A stretch of 64,000 nucleotides of DNA from Antilocapra americana (GCA_007570785.1 ML662442.1:61244896-61308895); one strand, 5' to 3'. Counted from the stretch's first letter, positions 35,041 to 48,904 are shown. Notes: generated from the letters alone by a model not told the origin. Numbers and translations: made by a program.

Positions 35041-38000
35041 AGGCACTCTTCCATGCAGCATCTCTGAAGTCTGTTAACTCTGACATGGTTTGACAAACAT
35101 GTGTACATAGATTTTTTTTTAATATCAGAATATAAACAGTAGGGACTTGATAATGTTCTACTACTAGGAAATCCATTCAAAGTAAATTCTATCAGAGAAT
35201 TCGAAAATAAAATTATATAAATTTCTAATCCTGATGCATTATTCTTATGACTTATCAATAACAGCATTTTATTTCTGAGATATGAATGCATAAATAAAAA
35301 TTTCAATCTTTAAAATTGAAATAATTAACTTTTATAGAATAAATGGAAGCAGGATATTGCTCAGGACTCACTATGTTACATAGAGCTGAGTATAAGTGCT
35401 TTTTAAAAGATTAAATGATTTAAAGAAATGAGCTTGTGTGATGAATGGCATGTAGAGACATCACAGTAGCTAGTATTTATAACAATCATCACTGGTCACC
35501 ACACTGATGATAAAACAATGGGGATCCCATTTATTAATGCATTATCTGTCAAGTGTTTTGAAATTTACTAAATGTTCTTTCTTCTTTCCAATTTTTAACT
35601 TTCCATTTTCAAATTTCTATTATGGATTCCATACATGTTCTCTCTCTCTCTCATTTGGGAAAGAAACAAGGAATTGATAAAAGTTGTGGAGCAAAATTTT
35701 GGCAGAAATTTAGGAAGAAATATAGCATGGTAGTGATCTTCATGAAGCAAAGGATCATATTAAAATATTTTGAACAAGTCATCCATCTATTATGAAACAA
35801 AAAATGGGTTGCCTATTATGTAAGATTATGATACAAGACACTGTGGAGGATTCTGAAGCGAATAAAACAATAATAGACTTCAAGGTGCCTAACATTTATT
35901 TAGTAAAGGTGATAAACTAAGAAAAAAGATAAAGAGTTAAAACAATATGATAGAAATGTATGTGAATGGAATAAGACACTATAGTAATTGAAGAAAGAAA
36001 AACAACTTCCACCTGTCAAATGGAAGAGACATTTGGATTAGGTCATGATGAATAATGCAAGAAGATCTATAGACTAGTTTGGATAAATAATACAAACAAA
36101 GAGGAAAGAAGATGCATAAATAGGTAGAGGCAACTGAAAAAATATGCAATCCCATTTGGTTGCTGTATAAGTTATCTAATAGGAGATTTTTTAGGAAATG
36201 TTTGTCAGGAAAAGATAGAAAAATTTTGAATGTCATGACAAGAAGTAACCTCATCTATACCTAATAGAAACAAACAGAGCAGGAAATTAACACAGTCAAT
36301 TAATTGCTTTAGAAAAATAAAGTTGGAGGTTGGGTCAACTGTGCAGGCCATGGAAGTGAAGAAATGCAAACACTGCACGTTAGCGGAGAGTAAGAGGTCA
36401 GGAAGAAATGTGACTTCAGTAGAGTTCGGTTTTCTTTATCTTTTCTGCCAAATGTTGATCAGCTAGGGTTACTAACTTTCCCCATTCCATTTCCCTTTTA
36501 TTATTCACCTATTTCCTAGTTGCTACAGTGAGAAAGGTCACATGAAATCAAGAAGAAATAAACAGACATAGCAGAAAAGTGGCATATCAAATCTATGACC
36601 AGTAATGTACAACTGGCAGATAAATAAGGAAATATAAAATCACTGCCCTTAGTTAAATTCTAAACAGATCCAGCATGGGATTTATGTCTGTAATAGTTTT
36701 TGTGGAAAATATTTAATACAATTTGGTGGTAGGACAAAATGAAAAACTACTAAACTCTCTAAACATTAAGAAAAATTAAGACATGGGTCGACAGAGTGTG
36801 CTTATTTTGAGTCACTTCTCAACAGCAAGTGGTTCTGTAAAGTGCCTCTTATTCTTCACAGAACAAACAGCCCTCTTTTGAGGACATGTATTCTTCCAAC
36901 AGCCCCTAAGTTGAGCCATTAAGTATTTCCACCCAGTGCCAAGAAGTAAAAGCTAGTGATGGTTAATAAGTGGTTCTAGATAACAGATAAAAGGAAATTC
37001 AATTTATGGTATTTGCTGAACAGCACGTAACACGACAGGTCAATATCCAGGCGCTTCTGTAGTGATAATCTCTGGTTATTCTGAAAGAGTTGTGAAAACA
37101 AAAGCTTGAACAAATACAAGAGAATCGAGGGCAGGGATCACATTTCCCTAGAATCAGTTTTTAGTGATAAAACTTATTATCCAGTTGTCAGTCAGAGCGA
37201 AATAGAAGATATCCCAAAGCTCATGCCAAGGAGAAAAGGAAGATCTTGTCAAAGATGTCACAAACTAAGAACACTGAAGCATGACAGGGAGCTTCGTGTT
37301 CCTGGCTGCTTTTTCATGAGAAAGCTTAGAAGCTAACTGCAAAGTACAATTTCCATTCCATTTATCAAAACAAATATAAGAGAAGTGAATTTCTTGACTG
37401 CCAGAGAAAATATTTGTTAGTGTAAAAAATAATTGAGATGCAATGTCTGAACAAAGGTGACTTTTTTTTTTCTTTTTAAGGAAGGAAACATTGGCATACC
37501 ATGGGGGAGGAAAACGCTTAACTGCTCTGGAAGACACTGTCTTTACTTTCGCCATCTGATGCTTTGTATTTTTATTCTTTTCCTCATGGTAATGACTGAG
37601 AATAATCAAGGTTTTACACTGCACATCTTTTCAATCTTATAGCATCATTAGCCTTGCCAAAAAGATTTCATCTGCTCCCACAGGTCAAACTGAGTTAATG
37701 ATAAGTTGGTGAGATGACTTGATTAGTTCTGTAACATGAGGGAGCCTCAGGTCCAGGAATAATCACAAACCAACTGTCAGCTCTTTTGGATTGCTGGCTG
37801 TGTTGTTGAAATGACATGCTTGGACCCAGGGGATATAGAATGACAGAGGGTGCATGGTTCACTCAGCTCTCCTACAGTCACAGAAATATTTACCCAGTAC
37901 CGTCAGAATAATACTAAGCACATCATCAAATTAAACCAAAAAACGTCTTCACTGCTCTCAAGAACCTGACGGAAACTCATCAAATAATTCTAGCAACATT

Positions 38001-38504
38001 TGCATCCTCTCTGCAATAATGATAAGGAAATTGTTTGATTTTCAAAAATACATACTCACAAAGAAAAAGACAAAAATAACTACTTTTTCCAAAAGTTAAA
38101 TACTAATGTTTGTCTTATTAAACCTAATTCTCAAAATATGGGGACTTGAAAATTTGGGGACTCTTTAATGCTTCTCACTTACATTTTTATCTAATAATAT
38201 TAGACTGTGTTGGAAGAAACATATGACTACAATCAGTGAATCCACTTTAATTCATCTCTGATTTTGCAATTCTGCTTATGTGTTATGCTTTAAACAATAC
38301 TTAAGGCATAAAACATAAAACACATAAACATGGATAATACATGAAATAGAAAAAGAAAAGGCATTTAAAAATATTTATTGGAGAAAAAAAGAAAAATCTC
38401 CTGCTATAATATAAATTTATATTTATAAATTTTATAAATATAAGTGTGTAGCAAAAACATTTTTCAGACACAAAAATATAGTGGTTGTATATCCTAAAAA
38501 AATA

Positions 38505-38786
38505 TTATGTAAAACACTACTTCATAACATACAGTGTGTAAAACAAGATGACTAGAGAGGAGCTGCATACAGCTATGACAAAACAGGGAACTAGCCTGAT
38601 GCTCCGTGGTGACCTACTGGGGTGGGATGGCGGGAGGGGAAGGAGGCTTAAGAGGGAAGTGTTGTAGGTATAATTATGGCTGATTTGTGCCATTGTACAG
38701 CAGAAACCAACACAACACTGTAAAGCAATTTCCCCCAGTTAAAAATTAATTTACAATAAATAGACAAAGTGAGAAAAAAAAAAAAA
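38505..38786 (+). mobile_element. Ruminant L1 3' end
   Basis: L1 3'UTR-like sequence (GGGGTGGGATGGCGGGAGGG, then TGTACAGCAGAAACCAACAC) ends in a 14-base A run. The 5' limit is uncertain. Confidence 0.75.
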
Positions 38787-38890
38787 ACTTTAGAGGGAAT
38801 GTTCAGTGCCTTCTCCACTCCTAAACAGAAGGTAAGTGACACACTTCCATTGAACTAAAAGATGTAAACATTTCGTATACCAAGCAAAGT

Positions 38891-39025
38891 GGTTGGTCCC
38901 ATAGTACATGCTTGGAACATTTATTTCCTGAAAAATAAAGCAACTTATTTTAATATGCGGTTGGTCCCATAGTACATGCTTGGAACATTTATTTCCTGAA
39001 AAATAAAGCAACTTATTTTAATATG
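38891..39025. repeat. Perfect tandem duplication, 68-bp period, two copies
   Basis: The unit starts GGTTGGTCCCATAGTACATG and ends TTTTAATATG. The copies at 38891-38957 and 38959-39025 are identical. Confidence 0.95.
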
Positions 39026-39500
39026 TTTTGCGTTCAAGAGCTAATGAAAATAGAACTTAAGAACTCAATTCTCTGATGTCTCCAATTCTTCACCTCTCCT
39101 TGTATCCAGACTGTTGACCATGTGACCTTACAACTCTTAGCACTGAAGAAGTGGGGTCTATTTCCCCATCTTTTGATCTGGTACTTGCCTCGTGACTTGC
39201 TTTGGTTAACAGAATGAGGCAAAAGTGGTGGTGTGCTGATTTTCAGCCTATATCTCAAGAAGTCCTGTGAGCTCCTCCTGCTGTTACACCTCCACCATCA
39301 CTTTTGGTCTAAGAGATGCATACGGAGTACAACTGAGTTAGTCACCTTGCTGTTCAAGCAAACGTTGTCTAGATCCTCCAATAGCCAGTCCACCAGCAGA
39401 TTTGTGAGCCAGGCGTGATCATCAGAGACTTTCTGCCACTGATGAGACTTTGTGGCTAAGCACTGCTCAGCATTTTGATATAAGCTCTACCCTTAATCTC

Positions 39501-39740
39501 TGTTGCTGTTCAGTCACTAAGTTGTATCGAACTCCACCATGAACTGCAGCAAGCCAGGCTTCCCTGTCTTTCACTATTTCCTGGAGTTTGCTCAAATTCA
39601 TGGCCATTGAGTCAGTGATACTATCCAACCATCTCATTCTCTGCTGCTCTCTTCTCCTTCTGCCTTCAATCTTTCCCAGCATCAGGGTCTCCAATGAGAC
39701 GGCTCTTTGCATCAGATGACCAAAGTACTGGGGCTTCAGC
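39501..39740 (-). mobile_element. BovB 3' end fragment
   Basis: The antisense BovB end, from TGTTGCTGTTCAGTCACTAA to CAAAGTACTGGGGCTTCAGC. The remnant of ORF2 (SLETLMLGKIEGRRRR) is readable on the minus strand. Confidence 0.88.
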
Positions 39741-40272
39741 TAATCTCATGTGGTAAATTACCTTAACATTTGTGTGAAGATTACATTAGTGATCCCTGCA
39801 TAGAGCAGTACTTAACAAATTTTATTTCTGTAAAACTGAATTGTGCTGAGCCACTATGTACTTATTTACATTTTTTATTTTGAAATAAACATTTATTAAG
39901 GGCTTGACATGTGCCAGATATCATGACAGCATGATATATGATGTAAAAAAGACTTTAAATGAATTTGTTTTTGTCTTTATTTCCTGTATGCTCTTTGAGA
40001 GTAGGTTCATTTCTTCACTATGCTCTCACAGATACTAATTTATTAAACATAGGCCTAATAATTCTATGAGACATAAGACACGCAATACTTTATTCAAAGC
40101 TATAATAAAATTGAGAGTCATTTTCTAGCACCCTAATCCATCACTGAGATATAAAATTAAATATTTTAATTTTTACATCAATATGTTTATAGGTAGATAT
40201 AAAGTGAATCAGCAATATAATCTAAATTTCTTTACTTTTGAGTAGATAGGTCTAACAGAAAAAATACATTTG

Positions 40273-40426
40273 CTCCCTGGGTCAGGAAGATACCCTGGAG
40301 AAGGAAATGGTAACCCATTCTAGTATTCTTGTCTGGAAAATTCCATGGACAGAGGAACCTGGTAGGCTACAGTCCATAGGGTACCGAAGAGTCGGACACA
40401 AATGAACAGCTTCACTTTCTTTCACG
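40273..40426 (+). mobile_element. Bov-tA SINE, 5'-truncated
   Basis: The copy starts at CTCCCTGGGTCAGGAAGATA within the head and keeps the whole BovA body. It lies about 20 bp from an L1 end. Confidence 0.88.
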
Positions 40427-40449
40427 TTATCCAAATCCCTCTAACAATG

Positions 40450-40643
40450 CTTGGCTCGATGCATGAGACGGTGCTCAGGGCTGGTGCACTGGGATGACCC
40501 AGAGGGATGGGATGGGGAGGGAGGTGTGAGGGGGGTTCAGGATGGGGAACACATGTACACCCATGACTGATTCATGTCAGTGTATGGCAAAAACCACTAC
40601 TAAATTGTAAAGTAATTAGCTTCCAATTAAAATAAAAAAAAAT
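40450..40643 (+). mobile_element. Ruminant L1 3' end
   Basis: GGTGCACTGGGATGACCCAG, ACATGTACACCCATGACTGA and the A-rich end AATAAAAAAAAATAG are L1 3'UTR. The copy is only about 190 bp long. Confidence 0.78.
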
Positions 40644-42489
40644 AGTACATGTTTTCCTCAACTACATAACTCCTATAGTAGTAAATGAAAAGTTAAGAGG
40701 GCTCATTTTAAGTGAAGCTATCTTATGACATGAAGTCCTTTAAGCCCCCTAAAATAAACTACAACGATTACATTATAATGATATTCCAAGTATGTATGGC
40801 TCATTTCACTCCTTACAAAAATCATAATTTTAATACATTAACTTATATCCTGTTCTCAGTCCTTCTGGAAACTTAAAAAACAGACTAATTTGCTTTGGAT
40901 CACATTTCTGAAGAAAGACAAGAAAATTTCTAAATGATAAGAGAAAAAAGCTATAGTAATACAAATTTTGAAAGAGACATCATTTGATTTAATAAAATGC
41001 AAGTGTCTGGTAACATGCTTGCTTCAGGGGAACAAAAAGACAGATAAGGACTCTAGGGGTGATGATTATTTGTCCATTTCCTTTTCTGAAGCCACCACTT
41101 ATTCTATGCTTTCATGCATGATTAACAGCTCGCAGATCCTTCACATGTAATCAATAGTTGTGAAGTTTTATATTAGGTTTAGAGATTAGGAAGCCTTGAT
41201 TATAAATTTTATCGATTTGTACAGCTTAGCTGCAGAAATCTCTGTACATTTTTCAGAGATTAAATTAAAAGGAGATATATGGCTGACACACACTAGAAAC
41301 GCCAGTGCTATGATAAGATGTGACCTCTTTATACGCATTCCTCCAGATGAAAAAAATCCATCTAGTACACTAAAACATGAATCAGCATGTCAACAAGCGT
41401 CAAGCTGAGAAAGTAAACACTGAAAATGTGACAAAAGGAATTACAAAACCACAAGGAAACCTGCCTCACACTATAATAATTACAGGAGACTTGAAAGAAT
41501 TAATTGCTTCAGCTCATTTGTACCTTAGGAAATTGACAGAGATAAGAATAATGAACTCCTTAACTCACACTTGGGAAAATCTGAGCCTATATTAAAATGG
41601 AAGATTCACAATCTTTGTTAAGATAAAGGAACAAGGACAAACTTAATTACTAGAAAAATAAATATAATCATTTTAAAGTTGGCAAAAAACCCAGTGAATA
41701 TAAAATTCATAACCAAATCTGCTTTATGAATATTCCTGTTTCAAAAACTCTTAAGGAACTGTGCTATATTTTATGTCCATTGTTTTAAAGTCTGAATATT
41801 CCTACCTTAAAATCTTTTAAGAAACTCTGTGTTCAGGTTTCCTATATTAATATGGAAACTTGAAATCAGAAAATATACCCTATATAGAAATAAATAGTAC
41901 ATATAAAATAGGCCTTGAAGAAACAATGCTAACTAAATAAATGTTAGAATAATTCATTAGCTAATACATTTGCCATACAGAGCCTACTTTTAAAACACAG
42001 CATAAACCCCAGAGCTAACTCCTACTAGGATAATTAATTTTAACAAATATCTAGCAGATAATACAAACGAGCCAGACTAGTTCTTTAGGATAAAAAAAAT
42101 GAATAAGACATGACTCCCTTCCCTGTACAACTCACAGTGTGGAGAGGTACAAGTCCACACACAGGTAAGCAGTATCTTAATGTGGTACAAATAACACTAT
42201 TGGGCCGAAGAGGCGAATGAAACTGTGCAACTTCAATGGTAGGAACAATAAGCTGTTTCACCACAGTAGTAATGATCAAGCTCCTTTTGGATGATTAGAT
42301 GGTTTCACAGTGAAGGGAGTGGATATGAAGGGCCTTCAGAAATAAACAAACAATACCAGGGTTGCAGAGAATCCCGGTTGCCATTTTGGACAGGGACGAG
42401 CGCTAGCATACTTTCAGTCCTTTTCCATTAGTGTATTCATCCATGTAGAAAGGAGCAAAATATATACTGGAAAGGCAAACACTTCTGAA

Positions 42490-43640
42490 TATAATCTCCA
42501 GCTGGTTCTCTCCCTGAACTCTGGATTCATATATCCAATTGCCTTCCAGTCATCTCAACCGAGTGGGCTAAAGGGCATCTCAAACAAAATCTGCAAAACT
42601 AAGCTACTGCTATTCCTCAGCCTATTTATCATTAAATACTTGCAAGTCTTTCCCATCTCCATAAAATAACTCCACATTCTAGGAATCCAGGTCAAAAACC
42701 TAAGAGTCATCCTAAGGACTTTGTTCACCTCACACTATACACCCATTTAATCAACAATTTTATCCCTCCTCTCTACGATGTATGTTTAGCCTCTGACCTC
42801 TTATCACTACTTCTAGCACTATTTCTTTGATCTTAGCCACTATCACCCCAGGACTGCAATTAGTGAAACGGAATTCAGACTAAATGGCAATGAACATCTG
42901 CTTCTACTTTTGCTCTTCTTAGTTGTCAGAGGAACCCCTAAAAACCCTCCAGTGATGCCCACCTAAGTCAGAGGAAGAGTGAAAGTCCATCATCACAATG
43001 GGCTTCTAGGTGAGGCATGTTCTTCTTCCCACTCCATCCCCACCCTTGCTCCCTGTCTGGCCTCATCTCCCACTACTCTGTCTAATCTATACATTGTTGT
43101 TTAGCTGTTAGGCAGTGTCTGACTCTTCTCTGACCTCCTGGACTATATCCCACCAGGCTCCTCTCTTCATGGAATTTTCCAGGCAAGAATACTAGAGTGG
43201 GTTGCCATTTCCTCCTCCGGGAGATCTTCCTGACCCAGAGATTGAACCTGTCTCCTGCAACCACTGAGCCACCTGGGATACCCAATCTGCATATTAGATG
43301 CCATGTAAGCATGCCAGGCACATTTTAGCCCCTGGCAGGGCCTTTGCACTTCCTCTTCCTTTTGCCTAGAATATCCTCCCAGATAGCCATTTTTCTTTCT
43401 CCATCTGCTGCTACAGGGCTTTAATCATATGTCATATGTTACTGAAACTTTCTGTATTAATATTATTTAAAATCTATTGTCTGTTTACTGCTTAATTTTT
43501 CTTCCTAACATTTACTGCCATCTAATATCATCTATATTTTATTTTATTATTTCCTGATTCAATACTAAAACGCTTGGTGTATAATCATTGTTCAATAAAT
43601 ATTTAGCCTGATGATTGAATGAGTGAATGAATGATGAACT
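42490..43640 (+). mobile_element. L2 LINE 3' region relic, split by a SINE
   Basis: The order of motifs (CTCCCTGAACTCTGG, GGGCATCTCAAAC, GCAGGGCCTTTGCACTTCC and the end TTCAATAAATATTTAGCCTG, then GAATGAGTGAATGAATGA) is that of an L2 3' end. A Bov-tA interrupts it at 43092-43281. Nothing codes here. Confidence 0.65.
43092..43281 (-). mobile_element. Bov-tA SINE inserted in L2
   Basis: An antisense copy from CATTGTTGTTTAGCTGTTAG to CCACCTGGGATACC, shortened in the tRNA-like head. Confidence 0.88.
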
Positions 43641-43937
43641 AATGGATCTTTCTATCTTCTGCAGTCAGTAAGTTCCTAGCACATAATAAATGAGTTACAA
43701 ATTTTGGCTGATTGAAGATAACTTTTAATAACAGAAAAGTCTTCATTAAAATTCTACCTCTAAATTTAGTTATAAAATGAGATTTAAACTACTGACCACA
43801 TGTATCCTCTAGAAATAGCCTTAGCATGTTTTCTTGCTTAAGAAGCAAAGACAAAATTCAATTCGAATGATAACAATGTGAAATTACTGGGAGAATTCAA
43901 GTGACAGGAGGGGAAAAGGTTACTGTAGACCTTTGAA

Positions 43938-45142
43938 AAACTAAGGTGGATGGTGTTAGAAAGTGTTCTAATTTCATTATTTTACATGTAGCTGTCAGTT
44001 TTCCCAGCATCACTTACTGAAGAGGCTATCTTTGCAAAAGATAAACTCAAAATGGATTAAAGACCTAAATGTAAGACCAGAAACTATAAAACTCTTAGAG
44101 GAAAACACAGAGTAACACTCAATGATATAAATCAAAGCAAGATCCTTTATGATCCACCTGCTAGAGTAATGGATGTAAGCAGACATTTCTCCAAAGAAGA
44201 CATACACATGGCTAACAAACACATTAAAAAAAAAGATGCTAAACATCACTCATTATTAAAGAAATGAAAATTGAAACAACCATGGGCTATCACCTCTCAC
44301 CAGTCAGAAGGGCTATCATCAAAAAGTCTACAAACAGTAAATACTGGAGAAGGTCTGTAGAAAAGGGATCCCTGTTGCACTCTTTGTGGGAATGTAAACT
44401 GATAGAGCTACTCTGGAAGACGGGAGAGTCCTTAATAAAAACACCATATGACCCAGCAATCCCACTCTAAGGCACATACCCCGAGGAAACCAAAATTGAA
44501 AAAGACACATGTACCTCAATTTCTTTGCAGCATTATTTACAATAAATTTTATAGAATTTAAAAAAGTTTTAGATTTTTTAGATGTCCATTGACAGATGAG
44601 TGGATAAAGAAGCTGTGGTACATATATACAATGGAATATTACTCAGTCATAAAAGGGAACACATTTGAGTCAGTTCTAATGAGGTGGATGTACCTAGAGC
44701 CTTATTACAGAGAGTAAAGTAAGTCAGAAAGATAAAGATAAAACATTGTACACTAATGCATATATATGGAATCTAGAAAGATGGTACCAATGAAATTATT
44801 TGCAGGGCAGGAATAGAGAGACATAGAGAATAGACTTATGGACATGGTGTGGGGGAGGAGGAAGGAGCGGGTGAGATGTATAGACAGAGCAATATGGAAA
44901 CTTACATTACCATATGTAAAAGACAGCTAATGGAATTTGCTGTATGACTCAGGAACTCAAACAGGGGCTCTGTAATAACCTAGAGGGGTGGGATGGGGAG
45001 GGAGATTAGAGAGAGGTTCACAAGGGAGGGGGCATATGTATACGTATGGCTGATTCACGTTGATATTTGGCAGAAAACAACAAAATTCTGTAGAGCAATT
45101 ATCCTTCAATTAAAAAAAATTAAATTAAGAAACTAAGGTGGA
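43938..45142 (+). mobile_element. L1 with 5' inversion and 13-bp target duplication
   Basis: AAACTAAGGTGGA at 43938-43950 is repeated at 45130-45142. Bases 43951 to about 44030 are antisense L1 ORF2 (TCAGTTTTCCCAGCATCACT). From about 44031 the sense ORF2 runs on (AAACTCAAAATGGATTAAAG), with RRSVEKGSLLHSLWECK and PYDPAIPL readable, then 3'UTR and an A-rich tail. The inverted piece is the ORF2 segment just upstream of the sense part, as expected from twin priming. Confidence 0.88.
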
Positions 45143-45984
45143 ATATCTTTGACAGAAGGAGGTGTTCAATTAATGTCAGAAACTTGAAAAGTACTTTAAA
45201 TTTTTATTTATAATGAATATCAGGCTGCTTTAGTGATATTCCTTTTGAACTGCCTTTTACTGTTATTGATCTTTCAAGCATTTTTCTTACTTTCTCCACT
45301 AGGGATCAAGTTTTCCTAGGGCAAGGAACATATTTACCACTTCACTTATTTCCTATTCAGTGCTAAGCATAGAATAAGAAAGCGATGAATATATTAACTT
45401 TAAGGAAATTTACCCAAAAGGAGATGTTATGAAATCTAAGAGATTTGAACATTATATATCAAAATAAACCTCATCAAGACAGAAAAAAAAATCTTGAAGT
45501 TGATGGATATTATTTTCAAAACCTAAGGAGAATAAGAAGAATAAACTTTTGGTATCTTACATTATCTGATATTTCAGCTTAGAAATTAGATGTTCTCTAT
45601 AAATTGAGCTTAATTCATAAATAATTGCTTTTGTTTTAGATTCCACTGTAGAACAGCTGCTGTCACTGAACACATATTAAACATCTCTTTTATTTGCATA
45701 GAGACCTAAACAATTAGTTCTATAATTAGAGCCTGCATCAGTATTGTTTACCATGAGTTTACTGTCAGTCATGCTCTCTGATTTCTGGGGCCAAGTTCCT
45801 TTGGGCACTGCTTATATTTATACTAGTCTATTTATTTTAGCAACCTAGAACAAATTTCACAAGCCTATTTCCTAGCCTCTTTGTGTTTTTACATGTGGTA
45901 CATTTCTTAATTTATTGAATGTAGCCACAACAGGAGAGGAGAGACCTCGGCTCATGGATAGACCCCAAATGTGTAAGAAACAGA

Positions 45985-46195
45985 TTAAAGGGAATGGACT
46001 GTGGAATCGGACTTTTGGTTACTCCAGTGCAAGTTACTTAACATCCATATGCATCATTCTCAAATCCACAAAATGGGAAACAATACTACCTACCTCAGGC
46101 AACAGTAAGTAGTAAGAATAAAATAAGAAGCTATATATAAAGTACTTAAGAAAATACCTGGCAGATTTTATAAATAAAATGTGGCTATTAATTTT
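45985..46195 (+). mobile_element. MIR SINE relic
   Basis: TGTGGAATCGGACTTTTGG, CAAGTTACTTAACATCC, AAATGGGAAACAATACTACC and the tail AAATACCTGGCAGA follow MIR in sense. Confidence 0.6.
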
Positions 46196-46561
46196 ATTAT
46201 AATTTTATACTGATGATCTATCTACTAACATTATCATTTGTAAGAATAAAATCCCAGAGAGGTCTGGGAAGAAGTCTCTATCCCTACCCACCCCATCAAC
46301 TGGATCACCTGTCATCTATGGCTGTTTATTCATCTTTCATTCTCCAAGCAGAAGGTAAAAGCATTCATTTATAATTTTGAAAATGTCAAACTAAGTAAAC
46401 TTTTTAAAATGATTTCTGGACTACTTTGGACAATTTTCAGGTTCTTGGAGAATATGCATGTAAAGTACTAAGGAAAATACCAACTAGAAATAAAAACAGT
46501 CTTAAAATCTAACAGGAATCTAACAGAGACCTCTACAAAAGGATAGATAATGCTGCTGAAC

Positions 46562-46604
46562 AGAAACTGAATCCTAAAAAAAAAAAAAAAAGAAACTGAA
46601 TCCT
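46562..46604 (+). mobile_element. Poly(A)-only retroinsertion with 14-bp target duplication
   Basis: AGAAACTGAATCCT occurs at 46562-46575 and again at 46591-46604. Only 15 A residues lie between them (46576-46590). This is the structure expected of an L1-mediated insertion so 5'-truncated that only the tail remains. Confidence 0.75.
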
Positions 46605-47872
46605 TTGAACCTACCCACTCATTTCTCATATGCAAATACAAACTCTTTTTCTCTATAAGTGAAGTTTACAATAAATCATTAAACATCAGAATTGAAAATT
46701 TCAAGAATTATTGTTTTGAATGCAAAGCCATAGGGAGAGTTATTTAAGAAGTTTTGCTGTTTATTATCTATGGTTGTGTAGGGACATTTCCAGCAAGCAA
46801 ATGATATGATCAATCTTTAGCTATTTATAATATTCTAATATACAGTAATGCTTTCTTGGAACACTTTAGCATGCCTTTTTGTAAACGTAAAAAAAAAAAA
46901 AAAAGACTTGGCAAGCCCAAACTATCGGAGCAACTAACAAAAGGTACATTACTATGAATTCTTTAAAACTAGATTTAATTTAAAGAATATGCAAGTGATT
47001 AGTTTTTGGATTCTTCTGAAATTATAATAACTTACCTTGAATACAGGACACTATATCTGGTTCTCTACTAATACATTCCCATAATTAAACCATATATAAA
47101 AGTTCAAATAGTTATATTTCAACGACTAATTCAATATAACCGAATTATATTCAATTCAATATAACTATATTTCAACAACTTCACTAGCATGTAATATTTC
47201 TCTTTAAAAAAAATATATCAAAAGGGGAAGGCCTTAAGAAAACCATTAAAAAGTTATACTCAACAAGTGAGGTTTGGCAATTCCATCTCATTCTCCTTTT
47301 TTTCTTTTATATATATTGAGAATGCATTTTTGTGTGCATTTTCTGAAGTAAAGCATAATGCATTTCCCTGGCTCATCAAGGAATTAAGTACATCAGAAAT
47401 ATATAATTTAAAGACATTTTGAAACATTTTTCTTAAAATAGTCCCAGGTTGATTATTATAACCATTTAGCGAATCTTTTTCCAAAAATGTCATCCATATT
47501 TTCCTGTTATCCTAAACACTCTATATTGAAAATATTAACTAAAACAATTATTCAAGCTCATCATCATGGCTGTTACTCTCCTGGTGAAGTTAATACTCTC
47601 TAATTTCAATATTTGTTGGACTTTTAGAATGTCCTCTCTCTTCCAAGGGAACATTTTGTGAAGATATGAGTTATGCCATATTTCTTTGACTCCATCAAGG
47701 ATTAAAGCACAATGTCACATGGTAAAGGCTTCTTTAAAATTTAACCTATTGAATGAAACAATGAAAACTTGCAGCAATTAACACATTAAATCTGTTATAT
47801 TTAAGACAACCATCTCATCTTTTGACTAACGTCCCTTGAGTGAGCAAAAGCACGTAACAGAACCTCTAGCCC

Positions 47873-48088
47873 AAAGTGAAAGTGAAGTTGCTCAGTAGTT
47901 TCTGACTCTTTGCCATCCCATGGACTGTGACTGCCAGACTCCTCCGTCCATGGGATTTTCCAGGCAAGGATACTGGAGTAGGTTGCCATTTCCTTCTCCA
48001 GGGGATCTTCCTGACCCAGAGACTGAACCTGGGTCTCCTGTACTACAGGCAAACTCTTCATTGGTGGTCTGAGCCACAAGGGAAGCCC
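47873..48088 (-). mobile_element. Bov-tA SINE
   Basis: A full-length antisense copy from AAAGTGAAAGTGAAGTTGCT to CCACAAGGGAAGCCC, little diverged. Confidence 0.92.
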
Positions 48089-48167
48089 ACAGTAGTATAA
48101 TGTAAAAAGTGATGGGGAAATAAATAGTATGTATTCAACACCTTTAAGTTTTATGTTCAAGTAAAAA

Positions 48168-48250
48168 GAAATATATATATATATACATATATAATACATA
48201 TATACATATACATAATACATATATACATATACATATATACATATATAATT
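48168..48250. repeat. (TA)n / TATACA simple repeat
   Basis: ATATATATATATATACATAT and variants repeat over about 80 bp. The length is likely variable between animals. Confidence 0.85.
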
Positions 48251-48904
48251 TTAAATAAAAGAATCATTAGTTTTGTTATCAAAGACTGAAGTGAAAAAGA
48301 AAACAACTGTTAATAGTATATCAAATTGCCTTATATTACATACACATTATTTCATCATATTTTTTTTGAAAATATGAGGAAAATATCTGTATTGAAGAAT
48401 AATACTTGTGACAACTGGAAAAGAAAGGCTTTCAAGTTTCTCCAATAGAATGTGTGGTCTCCTCACTGAGGCTCTGCATCATGGGGTAAGGACTCACACA
48501 GAGAAGCATAATTGACTTGGCATTTCCTGCTGAGCAAGACAGGAGCCCCCTTCCTGGGCACAGGCCAAAGACCCTGCAGCAAGAGGCCTCTACTTTCTCT
48601 TTGACACAATCGTATTTCTTTTCACTTATCAACCATCTCATTCCTGCAATTTTCTTTTAATTTTACATGAAGTTGAAAATGATCTCTCAAGTGCTTCATT
48701 ATGTCACCAGGTTATGTCAAAACCACACCAAAGCCCTAAACAGCAAAAACACACATCAGTCAAAATTAGTTACTCCTAAGTACATTCTTAAAAGCTAGTA
48801 TTGTTTAAATGCCAGTAATAGATTGTTTAAAATTATAAGAAATTTATTGCTTCAAGATATTGATGATGCATATCCTAGTTTTGAATTTATGTAGTGGTTT
48901 CACG

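Noticed and set aside
37106..37624. Open frames on both strands near 37.1-37.6 kb, one with CQRCHK, as a possible small protein or exon
   Set aside because: A single C-x-x-C is not enough for a zinc-binding domain; I see no repeat, domain or supporting splice sites.
46888..46904. A second poly(A) run as another tail-only insertion
   Set aside because: The flanking sequences are not duplicated, so simple slippage explains it.
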